Shown in pieces: positions 54,931 through 63,464 of a DNA stretch of 64,000 nucleotides (its first letter is position 1; each line of letters starts with the position of its first letter). Below the pieces are notes generated by a model. It worked only from the letters and a program-made list of their open reading frames with translations. It did not search any database and was not told where the DNA came from. The stretch is from Ruminococcus sp. (GTDB lineage Bacteria; Bacillota; Clostridia; Oscillospirales; Ruminococcaceae), in NCBI GenBank assembly GCA_029062165.1, contig JAIDQQ010000023.1, positions 417,789 to 481,788 of the forward strand, read 5' to 3'. The position numbers and the translations under genes were made by a program.

Positions 54931-55684
54931 CGTTTACATCACCTCCGAGAAGTGTTACGACATCTATAATCTTATCGAAGAACTGTTTTCGATTGTCGTC
55001 ACCACGGCTTATTTCGTGGAAAACTTTGCCGTCCTTGATAAACAGTACACGGGTAGCGTAACTTGCGGTGAAGCTGTCGTGCGTGACCATCATAATAGTA
55101 GCCTCGTGCTGATAGTTCAGATAATGGAAACGCTCCAGTAACATTTTAGCGGCTTTTGAATCCAATGCACCGGTTGGTTCGTCAGCGAGAATAAGTTTCG
55201 GATTTGTAACGATAGCCCTTGCAGATGCTACACGTTGTTTCTGACCGCCTGACATCTGATAAGGATATTTCTGTAAAACTCCTATGATGTCAAGCTGTTT
55301 TGCGACGTTTCTTACAGCGTTATCAATTTCCGCCGGATTTACTTTCTGTATCGACAGTGACAGGGCTATATTTTCGTAAGCCGTAAGGGTATCGAGTAAG
55401 TTGAAGTCCTGAAAGATAAAGCCGAGTTTTTCACGGCGGAACTGATTCAACTGTTTGCCCTTAAGTGTGGTGATGTCGATATTCTCGAGATAGATATGAC
55501 CTGATGTCACACGGTCAATAGTGGAGATGCAATTAAGAAGAGTAGTCTTTCCACTTCCTGACGCTCCCATAATAGCGACAAACTCACCCTTGTGTACCGT
55601 GAAAGAAATGTCGTCGATAGCCTTAGTGAGACTGGCTTTACTACCGTAATACTTTTCAATCTGCTGTATTTTTAATAGTTCCAT
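54920..55684 (-). CDS. BceA-type ABC transporter ATP-binding protein
   Basis: A 254-residue ATPase of the MacB/BceA group: Walker A GASGSGKT (40-47), Q-loop FIFQDFNLLD, signature QMSGGQKQRVASARAI, Walker B LILADEPTGALD and switch His in MMVTHD. RBS AAGGAGG. First gene of the transporter operon, co-transcribed with the permease from a promoter carrying a BceR-type operator just upstream. Confidence 0.93.
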   Translation of the reverse strand: MELLKIQQIEKYYGSKASLTKAIDDISFTVHKGEFVAIMGASGSGKTTLLNCISTIDRVTSGHIYLENIDITTLKGKQLNQFRREKLGFIFQDFNLLDTLTAYENIALSLSIQKVNPAEIDNAVRNVAKQLDIIGVLQKYPYQMSGGQKQRVASARAIVTNPKLILADEPTGALDSKAAKMLLERFHYLNYQHEATIMMVTHDSFTASYATRVLFIKDGKVFHEISRGDDNRKQFFDKIIDVVTLLGGDVNDAL

Positions 55685-55713
55685 GTGTATGACCTCCTTG
55701 TTTTTATGACTTA

Positions 55714-55776
55714 ATTATACAACAGATTTCCGGATTTGTCGTGTGTTTAATGTTACGGAATGTTACAATTTTGTAA
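55714..55776 (-). promoter_or_regulatory. promoter and BceR-type operator of the transporter operon
   Basis: Minus strand: inverted repeat TTACA-AAAT-TGTAA (55763-55776), matching the TNACA-N4-TGTAA recognition pattern of BceR-like regulators, followed by repeated GTAACATT motifs. A weak -35 (ACGACA, 55737-55742) and TATAAT (55714-55719) lie 17 nt apart. The operator sits upstream of the -35, as expected for activation. Confidence 0.75.
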
Positions 55777-55778
55777 TG

Positions 55779-56789
55779 TTAAAATTTAACAAAATTATTT
55801 TTCCCGAAACTGATTGAAATATCAGTAAATTCACCCTGTACCGATTCTGCTTTTACTTCGTGACCTAAACTGTCACAAAGATTCTTTATTATATACAGTC
55901 CCATACCTGTAGACTTTGCGTGTGTACGTCCGTTAGAACCTGTATACGACTTTTCAAAGATATACGGTAAATCAGATGCGGATATTCCTATACCGTTGTC
56001 ACGTATGTGCAGAGTAGTTTTTTCTATGGAGTCGGTTGTATATACGGATATTTCCGGCGGACGTTCTTCGGAAAAATATTTCATACTGTTTGCAATAATC
56101 TGCCCTATAATGTATTCAAGCCATTTGCTGTCAGTCATTACGGAAACATCAAGATTCTGTGTTTTAATAGTAACATTCCGTTGCTGGAGTTCCTCACGGT
56201 TTTTGAGTGCAATTTTTGAAAAGGTTCTTTTAATGGAAACCTCTTTTATTAGATAGTCTTTTTTTACGTTTTCGCTACGTGCATAGTACATGACATTTTC
56301 TATGCAGTCGTCAATCCGGCGGAGTTGTTCATTGTATTTGCCGTCAGTATCGGGATTATTATGACACATAAGGAGCAGGCTTGCAACCGGAAGTTTTATC
56401 TCATGTACCCATAATTCAATATATTCCTGAAACTCTTCCGAACTTTTGCGGTATTCTGCGACGTTATCGCACATGGATTTATTAGTTTCACATAGGATTT
56501 CATAGAAAATCTGACCTTCATAGAAATCAGGAACTTCAACCATTGACGATAATAAATATTTTTTTTCGAGATTATCACAGTCGGAAGTAATATCGGTATA
56601 GAATCTGTATCGCCGTAAGTACTCCCATAGAATGTTTATCGTACCAGACAGGAAATATACAAATCCTATTATAAAAATCTGACCGGCTTTTATATGGAAC
56701 GCCGAAAGAAAATCCCATATTATCAGCCATGCAACCATACTTATTATTATCGGTACTGCCTTATCGGAAAGAAATTTACTGAATTTCAT
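55779..56789 (-). CDS. BceS-type intramembrane-sensing histidine kinase
   Basis: A 336-residue kinase with two closely spaced N-terminal membrane helices (about 11-30 and 37-56) and almost no extracellular loop. This is the hallmark of BceS kinases that read the transporter instead of the ligand. H-box VHEIKLPVAS with phospho-acceptor His129, N-box QIIANSMKYF, G1 RDNGIGI and G2 GMGLYIIKNL are present. It overlaps the regulator gene by four nt. Confidence 0.92.
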   Translation of the reverse strand: MKFSKFLSDKAVPIIISMVAWLIIWDFLSAFHIKAGQIFIIGFVYFLSGTINILWEYLRRYRFYTDITSDCDNLEKKYLLSSMVEVPDFYEGQIFYEILCETNKSMCDNVAEYRKSSEEFQEYIELWVHEIKLPVASLLLMCHNNPDTDGKYNEQLRRIDDCIENVMYYARSENVKKDYLIKEVSIKRTFSKIALKNREELQQRNVTIKTQNLDVSVMTDSKWLEYIIGQIIANSMKYFSEERPPEISVYTTDSIEKTTLHIRDNGIGISASDLPYIFEKSYTGSNGRTHAKSTGMGLYIIKNLCDSLGHEVKAESVQGEFTDISISFGKNNFVKF

Positions 56790-57448
56790 GTTAATATATA
56801 CCCCTGTTTCTTGCGTGTTTCTATGGCATTTTCGTAACCGAAATCAGAAAGTTTATTCCGGAGACGACTTATATTTACTGTAAGTGCGTTGTCGTTGATA
56901 TACTCTTCATTGTCCCACAAAGTAGTCATTAAGTCATTACGTGAAACTATTTGTCCCTGACGGTCAAGAAGTAACTGAAATATAATCATTTCATTTTTGG
57001 TCAGAATAATTTCAGTTTCACCGTCGGAAAGACTACCTTTAGCGGAGTTCACCTGTAAATTCCTGTAAGATGTTTTAATAGTATCTTTATGGGTACGTTT
57101 CAGGACGGCGGAAATCCTTAATAGAAGTATAGTCGGATTGTACGGTTTTGTAATGTAGTCATCTGCTCCGTAACTCATGGAAAGTACCTCATCAGTTTCG
57201 GAAGTTCTGCTTGTAACCATTATTATAGGTATATCGGTTTTTTTACGGATATTTCTTAAAAGCATCTCACCATTGACAAACGGTATATTAATATCAAGCA
57301 GAACCAAATCAGGTTCAGAATTTATGATACTGTTTTCAGCGTCGGAAAAATCCGTCATGTATTCTGTGGCGTAACCGGCATTGTTGAGAAGTTCCGCAAG
57401 TTCGGTACGAATTGACCTGTCATCTTCTACGATATATATTTTATGCAT
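56786..57448 (-). CDS. BceR-type response regulator (OmpR family)
   Basis: A 220-residue regulator with receiver domain (acidic pocket E8-D9-D10, phospho-acceptor D52 in LLLDINIP, conserved Lys in YITKPYNP) and an OmpR-type winged-helix DNA-binding domain (about 125-220). Expected to activate the downstream transporter genes through the inverted repeat at 55763-55776. Gene order regulator, kinase, ATPase, permease is the standard Bce arrangement. Confidence 0.92.
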   Translation of the reverse strand: MHKIYIVEDDRSIRTELAELLNNAGYATEYMTDFSDAENSIINSEPDLVLLDINIPFVNGEMLLRNIRKKTDIPIIMVTSRTSETDEVLSMSYGADDYITKPYNPTILLLRISAVLKRTHKDTIKTSYRNLQVNSAKGSLSDGETEIILTKNEMIIFQLLLDRQGQIVSRNDLMTTLWDNEEYINDNALTVNISRLRNKLSDFGYENAIETRKKQGYILT

Positions 57449-57555
57449 TGTTTACAGCTCCTTTCAGGCGTATTATATCATATACCGGATTTTTTGTCAA
57501 ATGTCATGCACAAAGAATCGGTAAACGCATAATATAATTATGAGGTGATAATTTT

Positions 57556-57771
57556 ATGATTATGTGTGCAGATGTAATTGAAGTAAATAATGATAATCTG
57601 CTTGTCCGTGACATAAGGACACAACAGGAAGTTATAGTAAATACGCCGTGTACTTGCCGGATTGATTCCGGTGACCGTATACGTATTGTATACAACGGTG
57701 CAATGACAAACAGTCTGCCACCGCAGATAAGTTCACGGAGAATATTTAAAATTTCCAGTCAGTGCATATAA
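57556..57771 (+). CDS. small hypothetical protein, 71 residues
   Basis: Unrecognised. The start is supported by GAGGTGATAA eight nt upstream, and a strong terminator follows within a few bases. The sequence is a small beta-rich domain (ADVIEVNNDNLLVRDIRT, CRIDSGDRIRIVYNG) that resembles short SH3/OB-like folds, with two Cys in TPCTCR. No signal peptide or membrane helix. It is divergent from the Bce regulator gene. Confidence 0.7.
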   Translation: MIMCADVIEVNNDNLLVRDIRTQQEVIVNTPCTCRIDSGDRIRIVYNGAMTNSLPPQISSRRIFKISSQCI

Positions 57772-57777
57772 AAACAG

Positions 57778-57808
57778 CCGGACATCATAAAAAGATGTCC
57801 GGTTTTTA
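57778..57808 (+). terminator. terminator after the 71-residue protein gene
   Basis: Stem CCGGACATC / GATGTCCGG with A-rich loop, followed by five T. Confidence 0.85.
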
Positions 57809-57949
57809 TCAGTTTTTGCGGTAGAGTTTCGGGTTGAAATCGGGTGCGATTTTATGGATTTCGGAAATAAGTTCTTCAAAATCAGCCTTATTGAAATCAC
57901 TTCCGGAGCAGGCTGTTATAATTAAGAATTTATAATTATTAATTATGAA
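57809..57949 (-). pseudogene. 3' remnant of a lost protein-coding gene
   Basis: The minus strand is open for 46 codons including the stop and ends with a well-formed C-terminus (ITACSGSDFNKADF, then EELISEIHKIAPDFNPKLYRKN in two adjacent blocks), but there is no start codon or RBS. Upstream it runs into an AT-only stretch (57916-57955) with a stop codon. This looks like the tail of a deleted gene left behind at a rearrangement junction next to the large membrane protein gene. I do not recognise the parent family. Confidence 0.5.
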
Positions 57950-57961
57950 TTATAAATTGCA

Positions 57962-60361
57962 TTACTTCCAGAACATAAATATTTTTTCGAGTTCGTAAGC
58001 CATTTCAGGATAATCAAAATGCATTTCACAGTATCGGAATGCCTGATTGAATGACTGCACACCACTTACAATAACAGTCCATACAAGCGAAACACAGAAA
58101 AATATATTTATTAAATTTTTTACAGTCGGATTCTGTGATTTCAGATATACGGAAAAAATAATCACGTAAGCACCTGTAAGCATCTGCCATGCGAAGTCGG
58201 TCATATAGCGTATTGAATAACCGCTTTCCCATACGGAGCATATTATTATCAGCGGAATGACCACACACGGAATAGCTATATACAGCGATTTTCTGAATCT
58301 TTCTTTACTGTCCGGAATTGTTTTGATAGCTTTTCCGGAAATAAAGTAAGCAAACATAGGTAATGCAAGGAAAAATAATCCACATACGTTATGTGTGGAA
58401 GAGTAGTCGTTATAGAAGAATCCGCCGACGTTCATATTCTGAAATTCCGCCGATATGAACGGATATTCAGTAGAAAATACCGGTACATTAAACAGGTAAT
58501 TCCACAGAGGTATAAGCGATAATCTCCAGTGAAACTGTGTGTTCCGGAAGTCATTTATAGTCAGCGAATATTGTATACCAAACTCAAACGGCGAACCGAA
58601 TCGCACATAGTTGTATATCATCTGTACAAGACCTAAGCACGCCATAGGAAGTATCGCACATATAAGATATTTTTTGCTTCTTTTATTAATAATTTTCTGT
58701 TTTCCGTGTGAAAATTTAGGTATTGCAAGAATCATGAAAAATAATGCACATATACAGTATAAAACTATTGTGGGTCTGCACAGTACCGCCACCGCAAACA
58801 GTAACGACGATACAGCAGTTTTCGGGAATGAAATTTTTCCTTTTCCGATTACATTTGCGGAAATCAGGAAATAAAACGCCCATGTCATGAATGCGAATCC
58901 GGCTGACATTGCTATTTCATAGAAAAGAGGTCTGCCTATGCTGTACCATATACCGCTTATCATCTGAATTATTATCAGGGCGGATATAAATATTCCGGTA
59001 GGAAGAGTAGAGAAGAATTTTCTTGTAAGTTTCGTGAAAAACATTGAAAGTCCGATAATTCCGATAAGTGCGAATACAAGTACCGCTATTGATTCAGGGA
59101 AATAATATCCGGTCATTATGTTATACGGCAGAAACAGCAGTATCACCGGTGCTATACCGTAATATGAGTAGAATTTTCCGTTGAAGTAGACATGGTCCCA
59201 TGCGGAGTTTTTAGCATAATCGCTTTCCCATTGAGGAACAAGTTCGGCTTCACGGTGCTGATTGTCATATGGATTATCGAAAGATTTAAGTAAGTCATCA
59301 GGTTGCGGATAGAGATAAGTTCTTCCGTCCTCAAAAGCGTCTACAAGCTGTTGTGTGACCTGATTTCCGGAAGTCTTAGATAGTTCGCTTTTCCATGTAC
59401 GGTCGTCAAGGCGATAATCTGTAACCCATACAGCCCATACGCACGCAGAGGCCGTTATACATACGACGGCTACACGACAGAATTTTATATTTTCGTTTAC
59501 GCTTTTATTGAGGAAATTACCCTTTATAACTCCATGAATGAATATACTTAACAGGACTATCAGTAAAAATCTTATCCATGAAATTTCAATCGGCAGTGAC
59601 TGGTTAAGAGTTATGCTGTTTACGTGTGCGTAACCGGAATTGATAGGTTTAAGTCTTATTATAAGTTCGCCGACTTCTCCGGAAAGTTCACACTGTAAAT
59701 AATGTGTCTGTGGCTGATTTCTTGAAATTATTGTTTTTGCAATATTCCGGCGTGGAACGAAAGTCTGGGTTTCGTCAGTGGCATCTATGGAAAGTTCCGC
59801 CGAACGTGTACCGTTATCAAGGTACATATCCATATAGACCGTACTTAACTGTCTGTTGACGTCAGGAATTTTAATGACGAGTTCCTCACCGTTGCGGACG
59901 GCTATTGAATTGTCTGTTTTGCGGTATATACCGCCCTTGTCAATCATGGCACGGTTGACTTGATATGTAATCTGCGGATAGTCACCGGATAATGTCCGGT
60001 AGGAAGAAATATTAAATACAGTAAGTTCAAGTACAAGTGCCGTAATGATTATCTTTACCGCAAAGACTACAGACGGCATTATTTTATATTTCCGATTTAT
60101 CCGGCACAGGACGTACACCGAAGCGGAACATATACCCATTAAAAAATACGTTCCGGAATAAATTCCGAAATTTATAAGTCTGGACTTGTCCGTTATTCCG
60201 ACGGTAAACATAAAAATTGTAATGCCTCTTGCAATGCTCCGTATATCCACGAGGAGCGGAACAGGTGATTTATTATTTTCCCTGATTTCATGCAGGAAAA
60301 TCAACATAGTTGAAACGTTGATAATAAATGCGGTAATGAAAAGAAATGTATTCATTGGCAT
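57962..60361 (-). CDS. large polytopic membrane protein, possible GT-C-type glycosyltransferase
   Basis: Unrecognised 799-residue protein with about four membrane helices at the N-terminus, an extracellular beta-rich region (about 140-265, with EISWIRFLL leading to the next helix), and about nine or ten further helices. A conserved-looking loop (about 375-420: WESDYAKNSAWDHVYFNGKF and YSYYGIAPVILLFLPYN in adjacent blocks) sits between helices. The overall layout resembles GT-C glycosyltransferases that use lipid-linked sugars. No nucleotide-sugar motif is seen. RBS AGGAGGT. A promoter-divergent aldolase gene lies upstream. Confidence 0.6.
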   Translation of the reverse strand: MPMNTFLFITAFIINVSTMLIFLHEIRENNKSPVPLLVDIRSIARGITIFMFTVGITDKSRLINFGIYSGTYFLMGICSASVYVLCRINRKYKIMPSVVFAVKIIITALVLELTVFNISSYRTLSGDYPQITYQVNRAMIDKGGIYRKTDNSIAVRNGEELVIKIPDVNRQLSTVYMDMYLDNGTRSAELSIDATDETQTFVPRRNIAKTIISRNQPQTHYLQCELSGEVGELIIRLKPINSGYAHVNSITLNQSLPIEISWIRFLLIVLLSIFIHGVIKGNFLNKSVNENIKFCRVAVVCITASACVWAVWVTDYRLDDRTWKSELSKTSGNQVTQQLVDAFEDGRTYLYPQPDDLLKSFDNPYDNQHREAELVPQWESDYAKNSAWDHVYFNGKFYSYYGIAPVILLFLPYNIMTGYYFPESIAVLVFALIGIIGLSMFFTKLTRKFFSTLPTGIFISALIIIQMISGIWYSIGRPLFYEIAMSAGFAFMTWAFYFLISANVIGKGKISFPKTAVSSLLFAVAVLCRPTIVLYCICALFFMILAIPKFSHGKQKIINKRSKKYLICAILPMACLGLVQMIYNYVRFGSPFEFGIQYSLTINDFRNTQFHWRLSLIPLWNYLFNVPVFSTEYPFISAEFQNMNVGGFFYNDYSSTHNVCGLFFLALPMFAYFISGKAIKTIPDSKERFRKSLYIAIPCVVIPLIIICSVWESGYSIRYMTDFAWQMLTGAYVIIFSVYLKSQNPTVKNLINIFFCVSLVWTVIVSGVQSFNQAFRYCEMHFDYPEMAYELEKIFMFWK

Positions 60362-60462
60362 ACCTCCTGATAAGCATAGATAATCATATTATATAGTTTT
60401 AACATCATTTTGTCAATACCGGAGCAGGAAAAAATAATTTCCGGAAAATTTTAAAAAAATGT

Positions 60463-60491
60463 TTGACAAACGGTATTTTTTGTGATATACT
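60463..60491 (+). promoter_or_regulatory. strong sigma-A promoter of the aldolase gene
   Basis: TTGACA, 17 nt, TATACT, about 65 nt before the ATG. Confidence 0.8.
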
Positions 60492-60555
60492 ATATAAGGT
60501 TCAGTTCTATCCGCTTTAAAGCGGTAAAATATATATCGAAAGGATTGTTTTTTAA

Positions 60556-61530
60556 ATGAAAGAAATTTCCAAATTAATGGACTACAGACCGGATATTAAG
60601 GTTATCGACGCAACTTTAAGAGACGGCGGACTTGTAAACGAGTTCCGTTTCACAGATGAGTTTGTAAAGCACCTCTACAACGCAAACCTCAGAGCAGGTG
60701 TTGACTATATGGAGTTCGGCTACAAAGCTGACCGTGAAATGTTCGATGAGACAAAATTCGGTCCGTGCAAATTCTGTGATGATGAGTATATCCGTTCAAT
60801 TGTCGGCGAAAACAATACAGACCTTAAAATAGCCGTAATGGCTGACGTAGGACGTTGTAACTACAAACAGGATATTCATAAACGTTCCGAAAGTCCTGTA
60901 GACCTCATACGTGTAGCAACGTACATACACCAGATACCGACAGCAGTTGACATGATTGAAGACGCAAAAAGCAAGGGTTATGAGGTAAGCTGTAATATAA
61001 TGGCTATCTCCAACGCACAGGAAGGCGATATAAAAGCCGCTCTCGATATACTCGGAAAGTCGCCGGTTGATGTCTTCTATATAGTTGATAGTTTCGGTTC
61101 ACTCTATCCGGAACAGATTGCACGCATTGCCGATATGTACTGCAATATGGCAGAAAAGTACGGAAAGAAAGTCGGTATTCACGCACATAACAATCAGCAA
61201 CTTGCTTTTGCGAATACTATAGAGGCAGTCGGCGACGGCGTTGACTGGTTAGACGCTACATACTCCGAAATGGGTAGGGGAGCAGGTAACTGTGCTATGG
61301 AACTTCTTTTAGGATTCCTGAAAAATCCGAAGTATAATGTATATCCTGTAATGCAGTTTATCGAGGAACATATGTCAAAACTCCGTGAGGACGGCATTGT
61401 ATGGGGATACGATTTACAGTACATGATGACAGGTCTTCTTAATCAGCATCCCAGAACCGCTATTCAGTTCACCAACGAAAAGAGAAAAGATTACGCAGAA
61501 TTTTACAAGGAAATACTTTCACAGGAATAA
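60556..61530 (+). CDS. DRE-TIM metallolyase (HMGL-like aldolase)
   Basis: A 324-residue TIM-barrel enzyme of the HMG-CoA lyase / 4-hydroxy-2-oxovalerate aldolase superfamily. The DRE-type motif is DATLRDGG (18-25), and the metal-binding HxH is in IHAHNNQQLA near residue 211. DATYSEMGRGAGN follows, the C-terminal product-loop motif. It lacks the C-terminal domain of isopropylmalate and citramalate synthases. Some homologues lie in nucleoside-sugar or polysaccharide gene clusters. RBS AAAGGATTG. Two small unknown genes follow and may be co-transcribed. Confidence 0.85.
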   Translation: MKEISKLMDYRPDIKVIDATLRDGGLVNEFRFTDEFVKHLYNANLRAGVDYMEFGYKADREMFDETKFGPCKFCDDEYIRSIVGENNTDLKIAVMADVGRCNYKQDIHKRSESPVDLIRVATYIHQIPTAVDMIEDAKSKGYEVSCNIMAISNAQEGDIKAALDILGKSPVDVFYIVDSFGSLYPEQIARIADMYCNMAEKYGKKVGIHAHNNQQLAFANTIEAVGDGVDWLDATYSEMGRGAGNCAMELLLGFLKNPKYNVYPVMQFIEEHMSKLREDGIVWGYDLQYMMTGLLNQHPRTAIQFTNEKRKDYAEFYKEILSQE

Positions 61531-61535
61531 TATTA

Positions 61536-61847
61536 ATGCGTTTAAGATACGGCTACAGAAAACATCTGAAGAAAATATTGAAACAACGACGTTTCAGAAA
61601 AACAATCAAACACGAGTATTATTATATGGACAGAATAAAAGGTGATTATTCTGACTGTACTTTTAACGGATATGTTGTAGACGACAGGGGAATTATACGG
61701 CAGATAAACAAGTACAGCCCACGTTATGAGTTTAAAAATTCCCGATATTACCGACGTGTCCGCAGACGTTATTTTAATAAAGATGTCGGAGATGTCAATA
61801 TTACCAGTTCAGGAAGAATTTATCGGAAAGTAACAAGAAAATCATGA
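61536..61847 (+). CDS. small, strongly basic hypothetical protein
   Basis: Unrecognised 103-residue protein starting six nt after the aldolase gene. It is very rich in Arg, Lys and Tyr (for example RKHLKKILKQRRFRKTIK and RYYRRVRRRYF) and has no membrane helix, so it may bind nucleic acid or another polyanion. A beta-rich middle (GYVVDDRGIIRQI) is visible. RBS is weak (CAGGAATA), consistent with coupling to the previous gene. Confidence 0.6.
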   Translation: MRLRYGYRKHLKKILKQRRFRKTIKHEYYYMDRIKGDYSDCTFNGYVVDDRGIIRQINKYSPRYEFKNSRYYRRVRRRYFNKDVGDVNITSSGRIYRKVTRKS

Positions 61848-61872
61848 TATTCTTTTAATAAGGTAAGTTAAT

Positions 61873-62199
61873 ATGCAGTTCAGAATTGCGGTCAATGAAA
61901 CACCGGAAAAAATAATTTTTCTTATGGAAAACCGGTATAATATAGTAAGACGTTCTGCAAGGTGTTATTTTATGTCGGGGAATATATTTGAAATATATCG
62001 TAATGAAGACTACGATAAAATTCTTTCGACAGGTGAGGACGGCTGGCTTTACTACAATACGCATATAGATTTTTTCCCGATTGACGATAAAATTACAGTT
62101 TTACGAGAAATAGAAATCGCTGAAAATATTAAAAATTTTTTTGATAGTTGTTGTATACGGTCTGAAATCATATTCGATTCAGACGAATATCAAACCTGA
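61873..62199 (+). CDS. hypothetical protein, 108 residues
   Basis: Unrecognised soluble protein with an AAGGTAAG RBS, an Ile/Phe-rich first half (ETPEKIIFLMENRYNIV) and a second half ending in a CC pair (FFDSCCIRSEIIF). It ends directly before a perfect terminator hairpin. Likely the last gene of the aldolase transcript. Confidence 0.6.
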   Translation: MQFRIAVNETPEKIIFLMENRYNIVRRSARCYFMSGNIFEIYRNEDYDKILSTGEDGWLYYNTHIDFFPIDDKITVLREIEIAENIKNFFDSCCIRSEIIFDSDEYQT

Positions 62200-62210
62200 A
62201 AATATCTTTG

Positions 62211-62238
62211 AATCCGGAAAATTTTTCCGGATTTTTTA
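62211..62238 (+). terminator. terminator after the 108-residue protein gene
   Basis: Perfect stem AATCCGGAAAA / TTTTCCGGATT with almost no loop, followed by six T. Confidence 0.85.
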
Positions 62239-62325
62239 TATGTCTGATTTTTAACGGAAAATGTCTCGATTGGTGAGTGTGAAAAATCTGGTAGCAATGA
62301 TATAATATAACCATAGTAAGGGAAA
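62238..62325 (+). repeat. duplicated promoter block, copy 1
   Basis: About 88 nt (TGTCTGATTTTTAACGGAAA onward, with TATAAT at 62301-62306) nearly identical to the block at 63229. It precedes the first CAP-dockerin gene and holds its promoter: TATAAT at 20 nt from a conserved TGAAAAATC element, without a good -35. Confidence 0.75.
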
Positions 62326-62376
62326 CGAAAGAAATCCCGATAAATCAGAAATAAAGATATTTTGGAGGAAATTATT

Positions 62377-63159
62377 ATGAAAAAAATGAATTTATTCAGA
62401 AGAGTTGTAACAGCTCTCACAACCGCTATCATGACAGTATCTGCTACAGGTCTTACATACACAGCAAACGCAACATCAACAGAAATCCCGGATTACCAGG
62501 CAATGACAGACAGAATCGTGTACCTCGTAAACGAAGCAAGAGCAGAAGCTGGTTTAGAACCGATATACGCAGTACCGTACCTCAGCGAACTCGCAGAACA
62601 AAGAGCTGAAGAATGTGTTGAGACATTCAGCCACACAAGAGCAAATGGTGAAAAATACTGGGCACTCATTGATGTTGAAAAAGCTCCTTGGATAGATGCA
62701 GGCGAAAATATCGCATCCGGCATGAGCACTCCGGAAGCAACATTTGAACAGTGGAGAAATTCTCCGAGCCACTGGGCATCTATCATGAGTCCAAAATTCA
62801 CACATATGGGCGTTGGTATTACATATGACCCAAATAGCACATACGGCTGGTACTGGACACAGCTTTTCATAGGAGTAGACGAATTTGACGCTCCGGAGGG
62901 TAAACTCGAAGGTCAGTACTACCCAGACGAATATCAGATTTTACCATGTGCAACAGGCGACATCAACGGTGACGGAATGGTTGATTCTTTCGATTTCGTA
63001 ATGCTTTGCCAGTACCTCAACGGTCAGACAACACTTAACCCACGTCAGATTGAAAGTGCTGACATTCTCGTAGACGGCGCAATTACTTATTCTGACGCTG
63101 CATACCTCAGAAAATACATCCTCGGTGCAGTAGAAACGATCCCAGTAAAACTTTTTTAA
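62377..63159 (+). CDS. secreted CAP-domain protein with C-terminal dockerin, tandem copy 1
   Basis: A secreted protein of 260 residues: signal peptide (about 1-32, ending ANAT), CAP/SCP domain (about 42-170) and a type I dockerin-like module (about 190-250). CAP landmarks are FSHTRANG, GENIASG and SPSHWASIM with the conserved His residues. The first dockerin Ca-binding loop is good (GDINGDGMVDSFDF); the second (ADILVDGAITYSDA) is degenerate. The start is the ATG with GGAGGAAATT upstream, not the TTG 15 nt before. A dockerin would attach it to a scaffoldin, pointing to a cellulosome-like surface complex. The biochemical role of bacterial CAP domains is not settled. Confidence 0.9.
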   Translation: MKKMNLFRRVVTALTTAIMTVSATGLTYTANATSTEIPDYQAMTDRIVYLVNEARAEAGLEPIYAVPYLSELAEQRAEECVETFSHTRANGEKYWALIDVEKAPWIDAGENIASGMSTPEATFEQWRNSPSHWASIMSPKFTHMGVGITYDPNSTYGWYWTQLFIGVDEFDAPEGKLEGQYYPDEYQILPCATGDINGDGMVDSFDFVMLCQYLNGQTTLNPRQIESADILVDGAITYSDAAYLRKYILGAVETIPVKLF

Positions 63160-63188
63160 TGAAATTTCCTATCAGAATATCTTATAAA

Positions 63189-63220
63189 AAAATCCGGAGG
63201 GCAGAAGTTCTCCGGATTTT
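63189..63220 (+). terminator. terminator after CAP-dockerin copy 1
   Basis: Stem AAAATCCGGAG / CTCCGGATTTT around GGCAGAAGTT, ending in TTTT. Confidence 0.75.
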
Positions 63221-63228
63221 AATGCTTT

Positions 63229-63315
63229 CATGTCTGATTTTTAACGGAAAATGTCTTGATTGGTGAGTGTGAAAAATCCGGTAGCAGTGATATAATATAA
63301 CCATAGTAAAGGAAA
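63229..63315 (+). repeat. duplicated promoter block, copy 2
   Basis: Near-identical to the block at 62238, with TATAAT at 63291-63296 and the same TGAAAAATCCGG element 20 nt before it. It lies in the 305-nt gap between the two CAP genes. Confidence 0.75.
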
Positions 63316-63369
63316 AGAAAACCACAAAAAAGTAGCATCAGAAAGACGGAAAAATACAGTAAAATCGCT

Positions 63370-63409
63370 GATTTGAAGAGTATGAAAAATCCGGACAGAA
63401 TGCTATAAT
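63370..63409 (+). promoter_or_regulatory. third, diverged promoter-like element before CAP-dockerin copy 2
   Basis: GATTTGAAGAGTATGAAAAA followed by TCCGG and TATAAT (63404-63409), again 20 nt after the GAAAAATCCGG start. Shares the element with blocks 1 and 2 but not their flanks. Copy 2 therefore has two tandem promoter-like elements. Confidence 0.55.
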
Positions 63410-63464
63410 ATAATCAGAAAAACAAATACATATAAACAAAGATATTCTTTAGGAGGAAATTATT

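Noticed and set aside
57916..57955. AT-rich, partly palindromic stretch as a possible MITE or insertion sequence end
   Set aside because: No terminal inverted repeats, target duplication or second copy seen in the window; reported only as a junction.
62493..62870. Minus-strand frame inside CAP copy 1, with a near-identical one in copy 2
   Set aside because: Conservation comes only from the tandem duplication of the sense gene; there is no RBS or promoter on that strand.
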